Shown here in pieces: positions 15,582 to 22,330 of a stretch of 61,002 bases of DNA (positions within the stretch are counted from its first letter, which is position 1; each line of letters begins with the position of its first letter). The position numbers were made by a program, and so were the translations under genes. Source of the DNA: a virus. The notes under the pieces are model-generated. The model was given only the letters and a program-made list of their open reading frames with translations, was not told the DNA's origin and made no database searches. The stretch covers positions 1-61,002 of the IMG/VR virus record IMGVR_UViG_3300011115_000173. One strand, 5' to 3'.

Positions 15582-17117
15582 TTAGTAGTAGGCCGCTTTG
15601 CGTCCTCTGTAAATCCTATCGTCTTTCTCGTCGGTATCCAGCGAGATAAACCCACCTTGCCTGAAGCGTAGCAGCGCCTGACTGGTTGTGTCCACGTAGT
15701 CGTCGTTCTCGCCTACCGGGAACGCCGCTACTTCTTCAATGACTTCTCGCGCCCAGCGGGTATCCGGTGCCCAGACAATACCGGACGTGAACAGGTCTGC
15801 AATCGCGTTGACCCGCACCATCTTATCGTTTCCCCGGCTCGGTGTAAATTCTTGTACGGGGATGCCCATCGCCCGTAGCTCTTGGATGAGCGGACCCCCA
15901 GCGGCCTTTTTCTCCACAATAAACGCGTCTGGGTCCCACTCTTTCCAGTGCTTGAAGGCGATCACCTTCAGCTCGGGGAACGCCATCCGGTCTTTAAACG
16001 CGTCCAGCAGCATGAGCTGCGGGGCATTGTTTTCTTCTTCGTTGTACCAAACGCCCCAAGTCGTGCAGGCCGAATAGTCGGAGGTGCTCTTGGTCTCGTG
16101 CGCCGTGTCCCAGCTCTGGATGATGTACTCACAAGGCGGCGGGTCGTCGTGGAGCCAGATGCGCCAACTCTTTCGGCTGATGATGGCCGAAACGTCCGAG
16201 GTCGGCTGCTGCATGTACTGCGCGTTCCAATACCTCGGGTCCATCGACGACTTGGCGGACTTCAAAGACTCCAGAGGCCACTGCTCGGGCCAAAGTGACT
16301 TCTCGTTTTCCGTGCCTTCGTTGAGGATGGCAGGCAGCTCCACGATCTCCCAGCGCGGTGAGTCGGGGTTCTTGACTTGGTAGTCGATCAGCCGCCCGGT
16401 CAGGTCGAGCGGCCCCCAGCGGGTCATCACAACAATAATGGCACCGTTGGGCATCAAGCGCTGGAGCGGGCCTGTCTGGAACCACGACCAAGCCGTGTCA
16501 AACGCTAGACGACTGTTGGCTTTAACGTCTTGTTCTGAGTGGGGGTCGTCGATCATGAACAGGTCAGCGCCCCGGCCTGCCAAGGCTCCACCCACACCAG
16601 CGGCGTAATACTGACCACCGTCAGCCGTTGACCACTTGCCGGAGGCTTTCTGGTCTTGCGCGAGTTTGGTTCCGGGGAACACGGCGTTGTAGTCCTCGTC
16701 CTCCAGCATGTTCCTGACCCGGCGACCAAAGTCTTCCGACAAGGACGCGGTGTGCGTGCCCATGATAATTTTCTTATTAGGGTAATTACCTAGGAAGAAT
16801 GCCGGGAACAAATAACTGCTGAACTCGGACTTACCCATCCTCGGCGCGATATTAATAATGACGCGTTTCTTTTTGCCGTCGATCACGTCTTGGAAAATCT
16901 TGGACAGCTTGCGATGATGGGGGCCAACCTTGAAGCCGGGGTAAACGCGCCGAGCAAAGTCGATCATGTTGGTACGCGAGTTCTTAAGCGACATCCTGCG
17001 ATCGCGCTCTTCCAGCATCTCCATCAGCTCAAGCTTGTTCTTGACCGTCATCGTCGGCAACGCAGCGCGTATGGCCGCGATCTCTTCTGCCTTCAGGTTG
17101 AGTGCGTCAAGCTTCAT
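15582..17117 (-). CDS. terL: Terminase large subunit
   Basis: A 511-residue packaging ATPase-nuclease. Walker A is APRMGKS at residues 91-97 and Walker B LFMIDDPH at 186-193, with a coupling-type MTRWGPLDL motif at 231-239. The C-terminal RNase H-like nuclease has acidic residues D337 (IIQSWDTAH), D347, E402 (FIVEKKAAG) and D473/D476 (NDDYVDTTS). It cuts concatemeric DNA and drives it through the portal. Its ATG lies inside the end of the small-subunit gene (11-base overlap). The family resembles the terminases of headful-packaging phages, consistent with a circularly permuted map, but I cannot prove the packaging type. Confidence 0.93.
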   Translation of the reverse strand: MKLDALNLKAEEIAAIRAALPTMTVKNKLELMEMLEERDRRMSLKNSRTNMIDFARRVYPGFKVGPHHRKLSKIFQDVIDGKKKRVIINIAPRMGKSEFSSYLFPAFFLGNYPNKKIIMGTHTASLSEDFGRRVRNMLEDEDYNAVFPGTKLAQDQKASGKWSTADGGQYYAAGVGGALAGRGADLFMIDDPHSEQDVKANSRLAFDTAWSWFQTGPLQRLMPNGAIIVVMTRWGPLDLTGRLIDYQVKNPDSPRWEIVELPAILNEGTENEKSLWPEQWPLESLKSAKSSMDPRYWNAQYMQQPTSDVSAIISRKSWRIWLHDDPPPCEYIIQSWDTAHETKSTSDYSACTTWGVWYNEEENNAPQLMLLDAFKDRMAFPELKVIAFKHWKEWDPDAFIVEKKAAGGPLIQELRAMGIPVQEFTPSRGNDKMVRVNAIADLFTSGIVWAPDTRWAREVIEEVAAFPVGENDDYVDTTSQALLRFRQGGFISLDTDEKDDRIYRGRKAAYY

Positions 17118-17814
17118 CGGCTTCTGATGTTAGTGAGTGCTCACTCTGTTTTAACGGTTCTACGTCCGTTATGTCGGGTTTGATCTCGCCGGAAGTTGCC
17201 TCTACATCGACCACGTTGAGCAGCGTGTCGAGCTTGTCTTGGAGCTTCTTGTCGATCTCGGCGTCGGTCATGTCCGTTTTGGTGACCGATACGCGGTCCG
17301 TGAACAGCGCCACTTCCGTGACCCGGCCCAGCATCTCGATGGCCTTGAGCCGAATCCGAGCGTCTGGGTGGTTGGTCTCCTCAATGATTTTGGCGACCGC
17401 CATTCCGCGCATCTGTTTGGCCTGCTCGACGAATTCCCAGTCATAGGCTGACAGCATGGTGACGAGGTGACGCACTGACTCAGGGGTCTTAAGCAGCGTC
17501 AACTGCGTTTTGGTGTCGTTGGGTGCCGTGTTGTTAGTTAACGCAGCGAAGACGGTACGTGCGGCCTTGGCTTCGGCTTCCTGAAGAATCTTGTTGTCGT
17601 CGTCAACACCAAGCTGCTCTAACCACTTCGTTGTATTGACCTGTGCGTTCAGCGTTTGCTCGGGCGTGGCTTTATCCAGACCGGAAACGTCTTTGCCTGT
17701 GGCCTCTACCACCGGGGGTTCAAAAGAAATCAGATGCTCAAACATGCGCGTAGTACCTTGCGGACTCGGAGCCTGTAATGTACACTGCTTTTTAGGTAGT
17801 GTCTGTGTTTTCAC
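17107..17814 (-). CDS. Probable terminase small subunit
   Basis: I choose GTG 17814 as start because GGAGGAGAA lies nine bases upstream; a longer ATG frame to 17871 has no ribosome binding site and would run through a hairpin. The 235-residue protein has an internal segment IIEETNHPDARIRLKAIEML followed by GRVTEVALFTDRVSV, typical of small terminase proteins that recognise the packaging site. A coiled-coil-like part (DAEIDKKLQDKLDTLLNVV) and an acidic tail follow. It is the first gene of the late operon, directly before the large subunit. Confidence 0.72.
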   Translation of the reverse strand: MKTQTLPKKQCTLQAPSPQGTTRMFEHLISFEPPVVEATGKDVSGLDKATPEQTLNAQVNTTKWLEQLGVDDDNKILQEAEAKAARTVFAALTNNTAPNDTKTQLTLLKTPESVRHLVTMLSAYDWEFVEQAKQMRGMAVAKIIEETNHPDARIRLKAIEMLGRVTEVALFTDRVSVTKTDMTDAEIDKKLQDKLDTLLNVVDVEATSGEIKPDITDVEPLKQSEHSLTSEADEA

Positions 17815-17852
17815 AGTCGTTGCTTCTCCTCCGATGGCTGAAAATCCATCTT

Positions 17853-17877
17853 TGCCCGGTTCGCCGGGCATTTTTTT
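17853..17877 (+). terminator. Plus-strand intrinsic terminator in the late leader
   Basis: TGCCCGG, loop TTCG, CCGGGCA, then seven T. The T-run is on the plus strand only, so it stops plus-strand transcripts, yet no plus-strand gene lies to its left. It may block antisense transcription from the late region into the early region, or its RNA hairpin may act in the late leader. Confidence 0.65.
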
Positions 17878-17886
17878 GTGTGTATT

Positions 17887-17902
17887 TGTCTACTGTTAGA
17901 CA
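17887..17902. promoter_or_regulatory. TGTCYA-N4-TRGACA dyad, copy 1
   Basis: TGTCTA-CTGT-TAGACA, a perfect palindrome with six-base arms. Read on the minus strand it is preceded by TTGCAAAAA and followed by AATACA, the same surroundings as copy 3 at 35494. It probably binds a dimeric regulator near the late promoter. Confidence 0.5.
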
Positions 17903-18208
17903 GAATTTAGCTTAATTTTTGCAAAATTTTGTGGGGTATGGGCTAATTTTTGGGTGCCGGGGGGTGTTTCTGTAGGTGCTTTGTTTGCAATTTAAGGCTA
18001 ATTTGGGTGTGATTTATGGATGATTAGACAAAAATTGAGATGATGGGAGGGGAATAGTGTTCATGTGGGACGGCCCTAGCTTGCCCTGTATTGCTTGGTG
18101 GGGGGCGGGTGGGGTTCGCCATACCCGTTTACGCCCCTATAGGCGCGCGAATTTACCCCATTCTTACAATAGAGTTAGCGGTTAGGGGGTTCCTAGCCGC
18201 ATAACCAA

Positions 18209-18225
18209 CGGGTCACAGTGACCCG
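18209..18225. repeat. GGGTCAC palindrome, copy 1
   Basis: CGGGTCAC-A-GTGACCCG, perfect eight-base arms, located 19 bases before the first early gene, so it lies in its 5' leader or promoter-proximal region. It is the only copy that precedes a gene without following another one. Confidence 0.7.
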
Positions 18226-18244
18226 AACCTAAGAGGTAATTCAA

Positions 18245-18625
18245 ATGTCAACAGGAAACAAAGCACTGGCTTTCCAAACCCTCAACACCTTTGCAGATAG
18301 CAGGGTCGCACTCATCAGGGGGATGCGGGATGCGGGGTACACGTTGGAGACGGCACGCGGTGTCGTCATCGAATGGGCTTGCGGCAAGGTAGGTTCTGGC
18401 ATCAAGGGGTTCAAGGTCAACGAGGAGACGGGCAAGGTGTCGCTCATTACGAGCCATGCCAAGTACGAGAAAGCCAAGACCACGGTGCGCGACACCATGC
18501 TGATGCTGGCGGGGACAACCCGCCGCCAGTCCAGTAGCAAGGAGATTGACCTTGTTGCCGAGGCTCTCAAGGCATACGGCAAGCTCAATGCCGCGCAGAA
18601 GCGCAAGTTCTTGGCTTCTGTTTGA
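18245..18625 (+). CDS. First early protein, unknown function
   Basis: A 126-residue protein, the first gene of the early operon (AGAGG nine bases before ATG). It is basic and alpha-helical with no known motif: FADSRVALIRGMRDAGYTLE, ARGVVIEWACGKVGSGI, and a C-terminal DLVAEALKAYGKLNAAQKRK. First early genes of lytic phages often act against host transcription or defence, but nothing here identifies such a role. Palindromes stand on both sides of the gene. Confidence 0.72.
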   Translation: MSTGNKALAFQTLNTFADSRVALIRGMRDAGYTLETARGVVIEWACGKVGSGIKGFKVNEETGKVSLITSHAKYEKAKTTVRDTMLMLAGTTRRQSSSKEIDLVAEALKAYGKLNAAQKRKFLASV

Positions 18626-18631
18626 TTCTTT

Positions 18632-18648
18632 CGGGTCACGGTGACCCG
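18632..18648. repeat. GGGTCAC palindrome, copy 2
   Basis: CGGGTCAC-G-GTGACCCG, seven bases after the stop codon of the first early gene and followed by TTTTCTG. As RNA it would form a GC-rich hairpin with a short T-run and could act as a partial terminator or a mRNA 3' end. Confidence 0.7.
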
Positions 18649-18700
18649 TTTTCTGTCCGCCGCCCTGCCAATCGGGTTGGGGCGGTATTCTTTTCTTTGT

Positions 18701-18717
18701 CTAGTCACTGTGACCCG
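18701..18717. repeat. GGGTCAC palindrome, copy 3 (degenerate)
   Basis: CTAGTCAC-T-GTGACCCG: the left arm has lost two outer bases but the GTCAC-N-GTGAC core is intact. It is followed by the GAAAACGG sequence seen after copies 5 and 6, upstream of the next early gene. Confidence 0.55.
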
Positions 18718-18815
18718 AAAACGGTTCTACCCTGAAGCACAGCACGCTGTGCTTTGGAGTGCGACCAGCACGACCGCACCGGACGGTATCCGGAATCCTT
18801 AATGGAGATAGCAAT

Positions 18816-19154
18816 ATGTTCAAACTCAACCTGTTTACCCGGCTAACCCACCGCTACGCGGACGGCTGGCGACACCTCGACGACGAGGAATTTACTGGCA
18901 CGGTCAAGGTGCTGGGCATCACACACGAGACCGAGGACGGGGGCTACGATGACGGCGGGACTGCCCGCTTCCGGGTGGTTGCGCCCTCGGCGCTCAAGGG
19001 AGCAGACCTGTCCCAGTCCATACGCCAGACGCTCAGCGGCAGTGGATGCCGTCATGAGTACGACTGCTGCGGCTGCGCCTCGACACGGGCTAGCGTCAAG
19101 CGTGTCAGCCCCAGAGAGTACGCCGTCAAAGTTTCCATCAGCTACAACTACTAG
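18816..19154 (+). CDS. Early protein, cysteine-containing, unknown function
   Basis: Start at ATG 18816 with GGAGATAG upstream; 112 residues. The leader holds a hairpin AAGCACAG-CACG-CTGTGCTT at 18735-18754. The protein has an acidic N-terminal half (HLDDEEFTGTVKVLGITHET) and a cysteine group CRHEYDCCGCAST near the C terminus (four Cys and one His), which could bind zinc, then VKRVSPREYAVKVSISYNY, probably a beta strand pair. No family recognised. Confidence 0.65.
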   Translation: MFKLNLFTRLTHRYADGWRHLDDEEFTGTVKVLGITHETEDGGYDDGGTARFRVVAPSALKGADLSQSIRQTLSGSGCRHEYDCCGCASTRASVKRVSPREYAVKVSISYNY

Positions 19155-19164
19155 GAGAAATGAA

Positions 19165-19386
19165 ATGAGAAAAGCAACCCGGACAATCGTCCACGTAGGC
19201 ACTATCCAAACCCCGTCAGGGGCATGGAATCTGTACGACCAGTACCCCACCAGCAGGCGCGACTTCAAGATAACCTCGGCGGTTCCTGTGGGCAAGCCCA
19301 CGCAGGGTATCGCCTTCACTTGTGACCTCGCCTTCGAGCGCTGGCTGGCTGAGCGCATGACCCCGACTCAACGGGTGTTGTTCTGA
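19165..19386 (+). CDS. Small early protein, unknown function
   Basis: A 73-residue protein starting at ATG 19165 after AGGAGAAATGAA. Sequence features: basic N terminus (MRKATRTIVHVG), a central SGAWNLYDQYPTSRRDFKIT, and a C-terminal helix LAFERWLAERMTPTQRVLF. It follows the cysteine-containing gene by 10 bases, and its stop is followed by a palindrome and the large non-coding region. No known domain. Confidence 0.62.
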   Translation: MRKATRTIVHVGTIQTPSGAWNLYDQYPTSRRDFKITSAVPVGKPTQGIAFTCDLAFERWLAERMTPTQRVLF

Positions 19387-19390
19387 AATT

Positions 19391-19407
19391 CGGGTCACGG
19401 TGACCCG
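19391..19407. repeat. GGGTCAC palindrome, copy 4
   Basis: CGGGTCAC-G-GTGACCCG, four bases after the stop at 19386. It has the same central base as copy 2, which also directly follows a stop codon. Confidence 0.7.
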
Positions 19408-19438
19408 CTTGCAGCGCGGAACAACCGAAATGCAAACG

Positions 19439-19504
19439 TGGTATATCAGTCGGGCAAGAAGTGTTGTATAAAAACCACTGTCCGGGGTGTCCACTGATAT
19501 ACCA
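19439..19504. repeat. 12-base inverted repeat around tandem TGTCC
   Basis: TGGTATATCAGT at 19439-19450 pairs with ACTGATATACCA at 19493-19504. Two TGTCC pentamers, nine bases apart, lie inside next to the right arm. The TGnTATA pattern also resembles an extended -10 element, so promoter activity in either direction is possible. Confidence 0.6.
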
Positions 19505-19521
19505 GATTCATTTTCAAATAC

Positions 19522-19743
19522 GGACACGCGCAACCCGCATGGATGCTAACGTCTGGGGGTTTAGTGTCCGTACTACTACTAAATATTTTTATTATTATAT
19601 ATAGTATAGAGAGTGTATATATTTTTTCTTCCGCGCTTGTTTTCTTTCTTGCTTTTAAGCTTTGGCTAGCTCCTTCTGTATGGCGAACAGTACTTCGGAC
19701 ACAAACTTCGAAAAGCTAGTATCCATGCGGGTTGCGCGTGTCC
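19522..19743. repeat. Long inverted repeat, 23-base perfect core
   Basis: The left core starts GGACACGCGC and ends CATGGAT (19522-19544); the right core (19721-19743) is its exact reverse complement. Similarity goes on inward (CTA, GTTT, GTGTCCG, TACT in both arms) and outward (TGTCCA, ATACCA, ATTC in both arms). The 176 bases between the cores include the AT-rich segment. Confidence 0.8.
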
Positions 19744-19823
19744 AAAAACGGGAATAGAATTGGTATTTAAATGGACAGTTCAAAAAAGCTGGACACTTTC
19801 GTAACCCAACTCTGGTATATAGC

Positions 19824-20663
19824 ATGAAATACCCCAAAAGCTTCTACAGTATGTCGGTCGCTGCCATGCGCAGCTACCTCATAAAACGCAACGTGCCCCC
19901 CGAGCTTATCGATGGGCTAATCACCGAAGAGCAGACCAGACGCGATGAGACGCGCCCCTTGCGCAAGAAGCGTGAGCAGCACATCAGGCTATGGCATCAG
20001 ATAATCGACCCGGCTGTGGCCGAGCTACGCAACGTGCAGCATATGCTGCGACTACCCCTGCTGTACCCTACACCTGAACGCACCGCTGCGCTCGAAGCCT
20101 ATGCCAAGGTGCTCGAACTGCTCATCGACAAGCTCAAGCAGAACGTGGACAAGATAAAGCGCAGCGATGCCGATACCGCTGACGACCTCCTGACCCCTAG
20201 CAGGCAGGCTAGCAAACCCACACGGGCATTCCCACACGGCAAGCCCAACGGGGGAACGCATTGGGTGGACTACGTGCCGCCCAACATCGTCCGGGAGATA
20301 AACGCCCTGTTCGACTCGATTCCCCGAGTAAAGGGGGTCAAGCGCAAGTACCCCTTCCTTGTCGTACTTGACCGAGCCACCAGCGCTAAACGTAGGCAAG
20401 CCCTGACCGAGCGTACACAAAACGAGCTGACCCACGTCGAGCGTCTCCTCGCGGTCGAGCTTGCCGATGCTAGGTTGACCGACACCCATGTGTTCAAGCA
20501 GCAGGAGATAGCTGACCTGCGCATCCAGATAAGCAAGATGCAGTACGCCCTGCACATCATCAGCCTGCTGCCCCCGAACGCCTTCATACCCCCGACATGG
20601 CACGGGGTGATGACCCCACGCACAGCACCGGGCGAGTTCCCTATCAACAAAGGGTCACAGTGA
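19824..20663 (+). CDS. Helical early protein, unknown function
   Basis: A 279-residue, charged, helix-rich protein beginning right after the candidate origin; no ribosome binding site is visible before ATG 19824 (TGGTATATAGCATG). Residues 40-115 look like a coiled coil (RKKREQHIRLWHQIIDPAVA; KVLELLIDKLKQNVDKIKR), then a basic linker, then HVERLLAVELADARLTDTHV. The C terminus FPINKGSQ reads into the palindrome, which supplies the TGA. It might act at the adjacent site, but no DNA-binding motif is evident. Confidence 0.65.
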   Translation: MKYPKSFYSMSVAAMRSYLIKRNVPPELIDGLITEEQTRRDETRPLRKKREQHIRLWHQIIDPAVAELRNVQHMLRLPLLYPTPERTAALEAYAKVLELLIDKLKQNVDKIKRSDADTADDLLTPSRQASKPTRAFPHGKPNGGTHWVDYVPPNIVREINALFDSIPRVKGVKRKYPFLVVLDRATSAKRRQALTERTQNELTHVERLLAVELADARLTDTHVFKQQEIADLRIQISKMQYALHIISLLPPNAFIPPTWHGVMTPRTAPGEFPINKGSQ

Positions 20664-20667
20664 CCCG
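20651..20667. repeat. GGGTCAC palindrome, copy 5 (contains a stop codon)
   Basis: AGGGTCAC-A-GTGACCCG; the TGA within the right arm ends the preceding gene. From 20652 a 67-base block, running through the leader hairpin to GGAGA, is identical to that at 21847. Confidence 0.7.
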
Positions 20668-20682
20668 AAACCAAAACGGTCA

Positions 20683-20717
20683 GCAGCCTGCCGTCTCAGG
20701 CTGCACATTAATTGGAG
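20683..20717 (+). promoter_or_regulatory. Repeated leader hairpin plus SD, copy A
   Basis: GCAGCCTG (20683-20690), loop CCGTCT, CAGGCTGC (20697-20704), then ACATTAATTGGAG with ATG at 20725. The eight-base-pair hairpin ends ten bases before the SD of the next gene, a place where it can influence ribosome loading. Confidence 0.75.
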
Positions 20718-20724
20718 AAGAGAA

Positions 20725-20976
20725 ATGACCAAAGAGAAACTTATCAACCGCGTTCTAGCGCAAATGCAGCGCGACATAGACGCACAAGACTGGACGGCAA
20801 TCGAGGGGCTGCTTGCCCACACACCGGAGCAGCACCTGCAAGGGTTTCTGTCTGAGTTCGAACAAGAGCGCGAGGACACGCCGCGCTCCACCTACATGTC
20901 AGCGAGGGAGTCAGCCATCGATGAGCAAGCCGCTGAGTATGACGATATGTTTGACGAACAAGGAGACGAGAAATGA
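20725..20976 (+). CDS. Small acidic early protein
   Basis: An 83-residue, acidic protein under the copy-A leader. Mostly helical (LINRVLAQMQRDIDAQDWTA; EHLQGFLSEF-like region) with an acidic C terminus AAEYDDMFDEQGDEK. This type, short with an EYDDMFDE-like tail, recurs in aquatic phage early regions without known function. ATG of the next gene overlaps its stop. Confidence 0.62.
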   Translation: MTKEKLINRVLAQMQRDIDAQDWTAIEGLLAHTPEQHLQGFLSEFEQEREDTPRSTYMSARESAIDEQAAEYDDMFDEQGDEK

Positions 20977-21173
20977 AGTTTGCTTACATCCCCAAGGGGG
21001 ACTACCGCATCGGGCAGGTCTTGCAAGTACACGGCAAGCCCATGCGTGTCGAGAGCTTTTCATATACAGGCAAGAATTTTAGAGCGACAACACTTGAGGG
21101 AGCGCCGGACTTCGAGCGCATCGTCTGTATCTGCACTGATGAACAACCAATCGAGGAGAAGAGAAATGACTGA
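20973..21173 (+). CDS. Small early protein, unknown function
   Basis: A 66-residue protein overlapping its upstream neighbour by 4 bases (ATGA). It has a likely small beta fold: FAYIPKGDYRIGQVLQVHGK, PMRVESFSYTGKNFRATTLE, ERIVCICTDEQP. No catalytic motif. Downstream gene overlaps by 8 bases. Confidence 0.58.
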   Translation: MKFAYIPKGDYRIGQVLQVHGKPMRVESFSYTGKNFRATTLEGAPDFERIVCICTDEQPIEEKRND

Positions 21174-21252
21174 CTTTGAGTTTTACTTCTTGATGATTGT
21201 CATCAAGGTATGTGCGCTTGCTGCGCTGGTCGTCCCGTATTACTTTAACTAA
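21166..21252 (+). CDS. 28-residue single-pass membrane peptide
   Basis: A short frame with a good GAGGAG site seven bases before ATG 21166. The product has acidic residues first (MTDFEF), then one hydrophobic segment YFLMIVIKVCALAALVVPYY. It fits one membrane span with nothing else. It is one of several such micro-proteins in the early operon; role unknown. Confidence 0.55.
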   Translation: MTDFEFYFLMIVIKVCALAALVVPYYFN

Positions 21253-21263
21253 GGAGAAGAGAG

Positions 21264-21584
21264 ATGCAAGTTTATTCTGTGCTGGAAGACCACCTGTGTG
21301 ACGACCACTACTACAAGGCAAGCCCCCACACTGTCGCCATCTACGCAACCAAAAAAGCCGCGCAGCTTGCCGTAGCTAGGTACAAGAGGGAATGCAAACG
21401 CAAGCTTGAGAAAAGCGAAGAAGAAAACACGCGCACCATTGACGGGGTAGTGTACCGCTCGATGGACTTGGAGTACGTGAAGTGCAACACATACAGGTAT
21501 GTGCCCAAGGATAAGTACGACTACAGCGCGATGTGGGAACGCTACCCCGAGCGCTGGATTAAAGAAGACGCAGTGATTGAATAA
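21264..21584 (+). CDS. Early protein, unknown function
   Basis: A 106-residue protein starting at ATG 21264 after GGAGAAGAG. It has a strand MQVYSVLEDHLCDDHYYKAS, a basic helix KKAAQLAVARYKRECKRKLE, and a tyrosine-rich C-terminal half (YRSMDLEYVKCNTYRYVPKD). No known domain. It is cotranscribed with small genes on both sides. Confidence 0.62.
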   Translation: MQVYSVLEDHLCDDHYYKASPHTVAIYATKKAAQLAVARYKRECKRKLEKSEEENTRTIDGVVYRSMDLEYVKCNTYRYVPKDKYDYSAMWERYPERWIKEDAVIE

Positions 21585-21599
21585 CCAAAGGAGAACGAC

Positions 21600-21842
21600 A
21601 TGGCACAAATGAAATTTTCAAACGGCGCTTGGCACTTGAGCGATGACTGGTCTATCGAGGACGTGCGTAACGTCATCGACTGCGACAACATCGAGGACGC
21701 AGAAGACTTCACGGACGAGGACTGCGTGAGGGTACTTGAGCTGGTGGTCGATGCGTTCGATGCCAACATCGGCGTTAACTGGGAGGTCATCGGCGCAGCC
21801 GTTGACATGGTGGTTCAAGACAAACAAAGGGCGCTGAAATAA
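21600..21842 (+). CDS. Small acidic early protein
   Basis: An 80-residue, strongly acidic protein (DDWSIEDVRNVIDCDNIEDA then EDFTDEDCVRVLELVVDAF). High negative charge with a helical pattern could mimic DNA, as some phage inhibitors do, but no specific resemblance is seen. SD GGAG lies nine bases upstream. Its stop is followed by palindrome copy 6. Confidence 0.6.
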   Translation: MAQMKFSNGAWHLSDDWSIEDVRNVIDCDNIEDAEDFTDEDCVRVLELVVDAFDANIGVNWEVIGAAVDMVVQDKQRALK

Positions 21843-21845
21843 AAC

Positions 21846-21862
21846 CGGGTCACAGTGACCCG
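21846..21862. repeat. GGGTCAC palindrome, copy 6
   Basis: CGGGTCAC-A-GTGACCCG, four bases after the stop at 21842. It opens the second copy of the 67-base block that includes leader hairpin B. Confidence 0.72.
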
Positions 21863-21877
21863 AAACCAAAACGGTCA

Positions 21878-21912
21878 GCAGCCTGCCGTCTCAGGCTGCA
21901 CATTAATTGGAG
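21878..21912 (+). promoter_or_regulatory. Repeated leader hairpin plus SD, copy B
   Basis: GCAGCCTG (21878-21885), CCGTCT, CAGGCTGC (21892-21899), ACATTAATTGGAG, then ATG at 21920. Identical to copy A in hairpin and spacer. Confidence 0.75.
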
Positions 21913-21919
21913 ATACAAC

Positions 21920-22312
21920 ATGAACATAGGCACATCAGAAAAAGCCATCAACTTCTGCCGAGCAGCAGAAATAGTCTGGCACACTCGCATCTGGCATCAA
22001 AACCTACAGCGCAAGCACAACCTGCACCCCGCAGTCGAGTACGCCTTCAGTCTCGCTGACCCGCAGGACTGGCAGCGCTTGCTGCTGGAGTGGCCTCACG
22101 TAGCGGAGACGGATGAAACCCGCGCGGCCTACACACGGGACGAGCGGGCAGGCGTGGACGACAAGCAGACGCTGACCAGTCTGGGCAAGTACATCAAGCG
22201 GCACTGGCCGGATATGCCTGACCACATCATCCGGGACATGGTTGCCAAGTACGGCACGGCATCTAGCTTTCGCATCGAGCACACCACCGAGGCCATCGTC
22301 AGGGCGGTGTAG
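21920..22312 (+). CDS. Early protein, unknown function
   Basis: A 130-residue protein under leader copy B. It is mostly helical: AINFCRAAEIVWHTRIWHQN, VEYAFSLADPQDWQRLLLEW, a charged DETRAAYTRDERAGVDDKQT linker and KYIKRHWPDMPDHIIRDMVA. No catalytic motif or metal site is seen. The gene at 22331 follows after 18 bases. Confidence 0.62.
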   Translation: MNIGTSEKAINFCRAAEIVWHTRIWHQNLQRKHNLHPAVEYAFSLADPQDWQRLLLEWPHVAETDETRAAYTRDERAGVDDKQTLTSLGKYIKRHWPDMPDHIIRDMVAKYGTASSFRIEHTTEAIVRAV

Positions 22313-22330
22313 GAGGGGCCATCGTCTTGC

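Larger units (their letters stand above)
17878..18244. promoter_or_regulatory. Divergent control region between late and early operons
   Basis: This 367-base stretch has no gene; late genes go left from it and early genes go right. It holds the dyad at 17887-17902, a duplicated block (TTTGCAA then GGCTAATTT and GGGTG) at 17918-17956 and 17984-18009, and a half-dyad TTAGACA at 18023-18029. A plus-strand pair TTGCAA (17919-17924) and GCTAAT (17942-17947) with 17-base spacing is a weak promoter candidate; TACAAT at 18165 could be another -10 without a good -35. Promoters for both operons must lie here or just beside it. Confidence 0.5.
19387..19823. other. Non-coding inverted-duplication region, candidate origin
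   Basis: No convincing gene in 437 bases. Two arms about 100 bases long are imperfect inverted copies with a perfect 23-base core at 19522-19544 and 19721-19743. Between them lies an AT-rich stretch (about 19574-19627). GGACA/TGTCC occurs eight times (six as GGACAC/GTGTCC) at 19479, 19488, 19522, 19565, 19697, 19739, 19773 and 19791. TGGTATAT occurs at 19439, inverted at 19497-19504, and at 19813. Iterons plus an AT-rich centre recall replication origins; a large control site or structured RNA is the alternative. A 23-codon minus frame (19655-19726) is possible but weak. Confidence 0.55.

Noticed and set aside
17815-17871. Longer ATG start (17871) of the small terminase gene
   Set aside because: No SD precedes it and the extra codons run across a terminator hairpin, whereas GTG 17814 has a strong SD.
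19655-19726. 23-codon minus-strand frame in the candidate origin
   Set aside because: It has no SD, starts in the inverted repeat core, and the corresponding position of the other arm does not keep the peptide; kept only as a remark.
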